Source: Lepidonotus clava
Taxonomy: Eukaryota; Annelida; Polychaeta; Phyllodocida; Polynoidae
Direction: 5' to 3'
Length of the DNA: 64,000 nt
Assembly (NCBI GenBank): GCA_936440205.1
Contig: OW387147.1
Span: 17,819,629 to 17,883,628 of the forward strand
Both the position numbers and the translations under genes were made by a program. This document shows, one piece after another, positions 62,911-64,000 of the stretch (position 1 is its first letter; the number at the start of each line of letters is the position of its first letter). The notes under the pieces are model-generated. The model searched no databases. It was not told the DNA's origin and saw only the letters and a list, made by a program, of their open reading frames with translations.

Positions 62911-62942
62911 CCGCCACCGAGAGTCGAACCCCGGTCGCCTGC
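62911..62942 (-). pseudogene. 3' tRNA fragment
   Basis: On the minus strand a T arm (CGGGG-TTCGACT-CTCGG) is followed by TGGCGGA where the acceptor 3' strand would be. No matching 5' half (expected TCCGCCA) precedes it. It lies 59 bp upstream of the tRNA-Ala gene and is probably a decayed tRNA. Confidence 0.5.
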
Positions 62943-63134
62943 ACGGGACACACGTGGACAAATCTATATTCCATCAGATAACTCAGTTTTCTTAAAAGCA
63001 GGCCCCTATCTGATTCAATAAAATGATTATCAACCGTCGTTCAACGCTATCGACGAGCTTGGTGTATCTACAAATCAACTTTATCCATTTATATTTTAAG
63101 GAAGAATCTAGACGGACACCCTCCATGTAAAGCC

Positions 63135-63350
63135 GGTGATCCACGATGAGACAAAACGGCAACCGATTTTCTTCTCAATCATTTTTCACATATCTAGAAA
63201 TATATGCTATGGTAAATATTCCTTTGGCATCATAGAAATTGAGGAATGTTTGATAATAAATACAATATCATACAAGAATTATCATTGTTTGTCAAACAGA
63301 TATCTAAAATCGGTCCATAATCGATCCAAAATCGCGTCGTGGATCATCAC
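63135..63350. mobile_element. MITE, about 216 bp, GTGATCCACGA inverted ends
   Basis: GGTGATCCACGATGAGA on the left faces, inverted, GTGATGATCCACGACGCGA on the right. Subterminal CCGATTTT and AAAATCGG motifs are inverted between the halves. Size and CGATT motifs resemble the element at 25454-25671. Confidence 0.55.
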
Positions 63351-64000
63351 AACTGTTATATTCAGATGGAAGAGTTACAGACAGGGATGGCAGGTCACTT
63401 CCCTGGTTGTTCTGCTTTATAGGGGCATGAATGAGTTGATACCTCAGCATTTATCTGAACTGGCAGTCAAGCTCTGGTTTTGGCTCACTCTAATCAATGG
63501 AGGCGAGCATTGAAAAGGTTGGGCTTGGGTAAAGATTGGAAGCAATGCCCTTATAGTAATAAAAAATTAGTACCTGTATGTGTCCGTCATTATTGTTGAG
63601 CCCAAGTTTAGCTTATATAGCCTGGGCTCATATAGTTGTAATTTTATAAACATAATTACTTTGACTTCAATATTACGACCTCTTTATTTAATATATTTGA
63701 TTGAATTTTGCGTGCACCCCACCCCCATTCCCCTTTCAAATCAAAGGAAAGGGGGGGGGGGGGGAGGGGCGGTAAAGCATGCACGTGCGGAAAAGAGAGA
63801 GTGAGCTACATAGACATATCCTAAATCAAAATCCAAAAAGACAGACATTTTCCGTTGATCAATTTTCATGCACTTCCTATCTGGATCATAATGCGTGAAA
63901 ATGCAATTTGAATGCAGAAATGATTGTGTTATGGAGCATAGTGCGTATATAATACACACATAAATCGACCATGAATGTGTAACTTTTGAATTATGATCCA

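Larger units (their letters stand above)
62853..64000. other. Right end of the window, gene-free
   Basis: Contains a tRNA fragment (62911-62942), a MITE (63135-63350) and a G-run at about 63749-63762. A 125-codon plus frame at 63136-63513 begins within the MITE and has no recognisable domain, so it is not called. Confidence 0.5.

Noticed and set aside
63136-63513. 125-codon plus-strand frame near the right end
   Set aside because: It begins within a MITE and its protein has no recognisable features.

Overview
The window is nuclear DNA from an animal, most likely a marine invertebrate (lophotrochozoan or invertebrate deuterostome; the sequence alone does not decide). It has one spliced Polycomb gene with long introns, a eukaryotic tRNA-Ala, many miniature inverted-repeat transposons and two tyrosine-recombinase retrotransposons. 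There is no bacterial or organellar signal.

Layout. 1-7619: gene-free DNA with CpG-rich patches, a nuclear-receptor half-site cluster, a strong CTCF-like site and one MITE. 7620-12020 and 16154-21864: two different Ngaro-like (DIRS order) retrotransposons, both on the minus strand. Each has gag-like, RT-RNase H and tyrosine recombinase genes inside split direct repeats; both look whole and recent. 12021-16153 and 21865-27540: gene-free DNA. About 27.5-28.8 kb: two CpG-rich promoter candidates, one behind a long pyrimidine tract. 30836-50635 (+): the only host protein gene recognised, a Polycomb group RING finger gene of the PCGF2/PCGF4 (BMI1/MEL18/Psc) type. It has nine coding exons and encodes 1208 residues. 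The RING half (exons 1-5) is separated from the RAWUL half (exons 6-9) by a 12.76 kb intron holding a CpG island, a foldback-type DNA element carrying tRNA-like relics, and short palindromes. The last exon encodes a roughly 950-residue disordered Gln/Ser/Pro/Lys-rich tail.

50636-64000: 3' UTR, a hAT-like MITE, and a 6.1 kb giant inverted-repeat element at 54743-60856. The inverted-repeat element's arms carry mirror-image arrays of nuclear-receptor DR1 half-sites and RFX X-box palindromes, and a piggyBac-type MITE has landed in one arm only. A tRNA-Ala(AGC), a tRNA fragment and another MITE follow.

The least expected signals are (i) the giant inverted repeat with ordered transcription-factor motifs, (ii) a dispersed palindrome of about 38 nt in which one copy carries a matched change on both arms, and (iii) the Psc-like disordered extension on a BMI1-type protein. 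All family and motif calls come from reading the sequence; no database search was possible.
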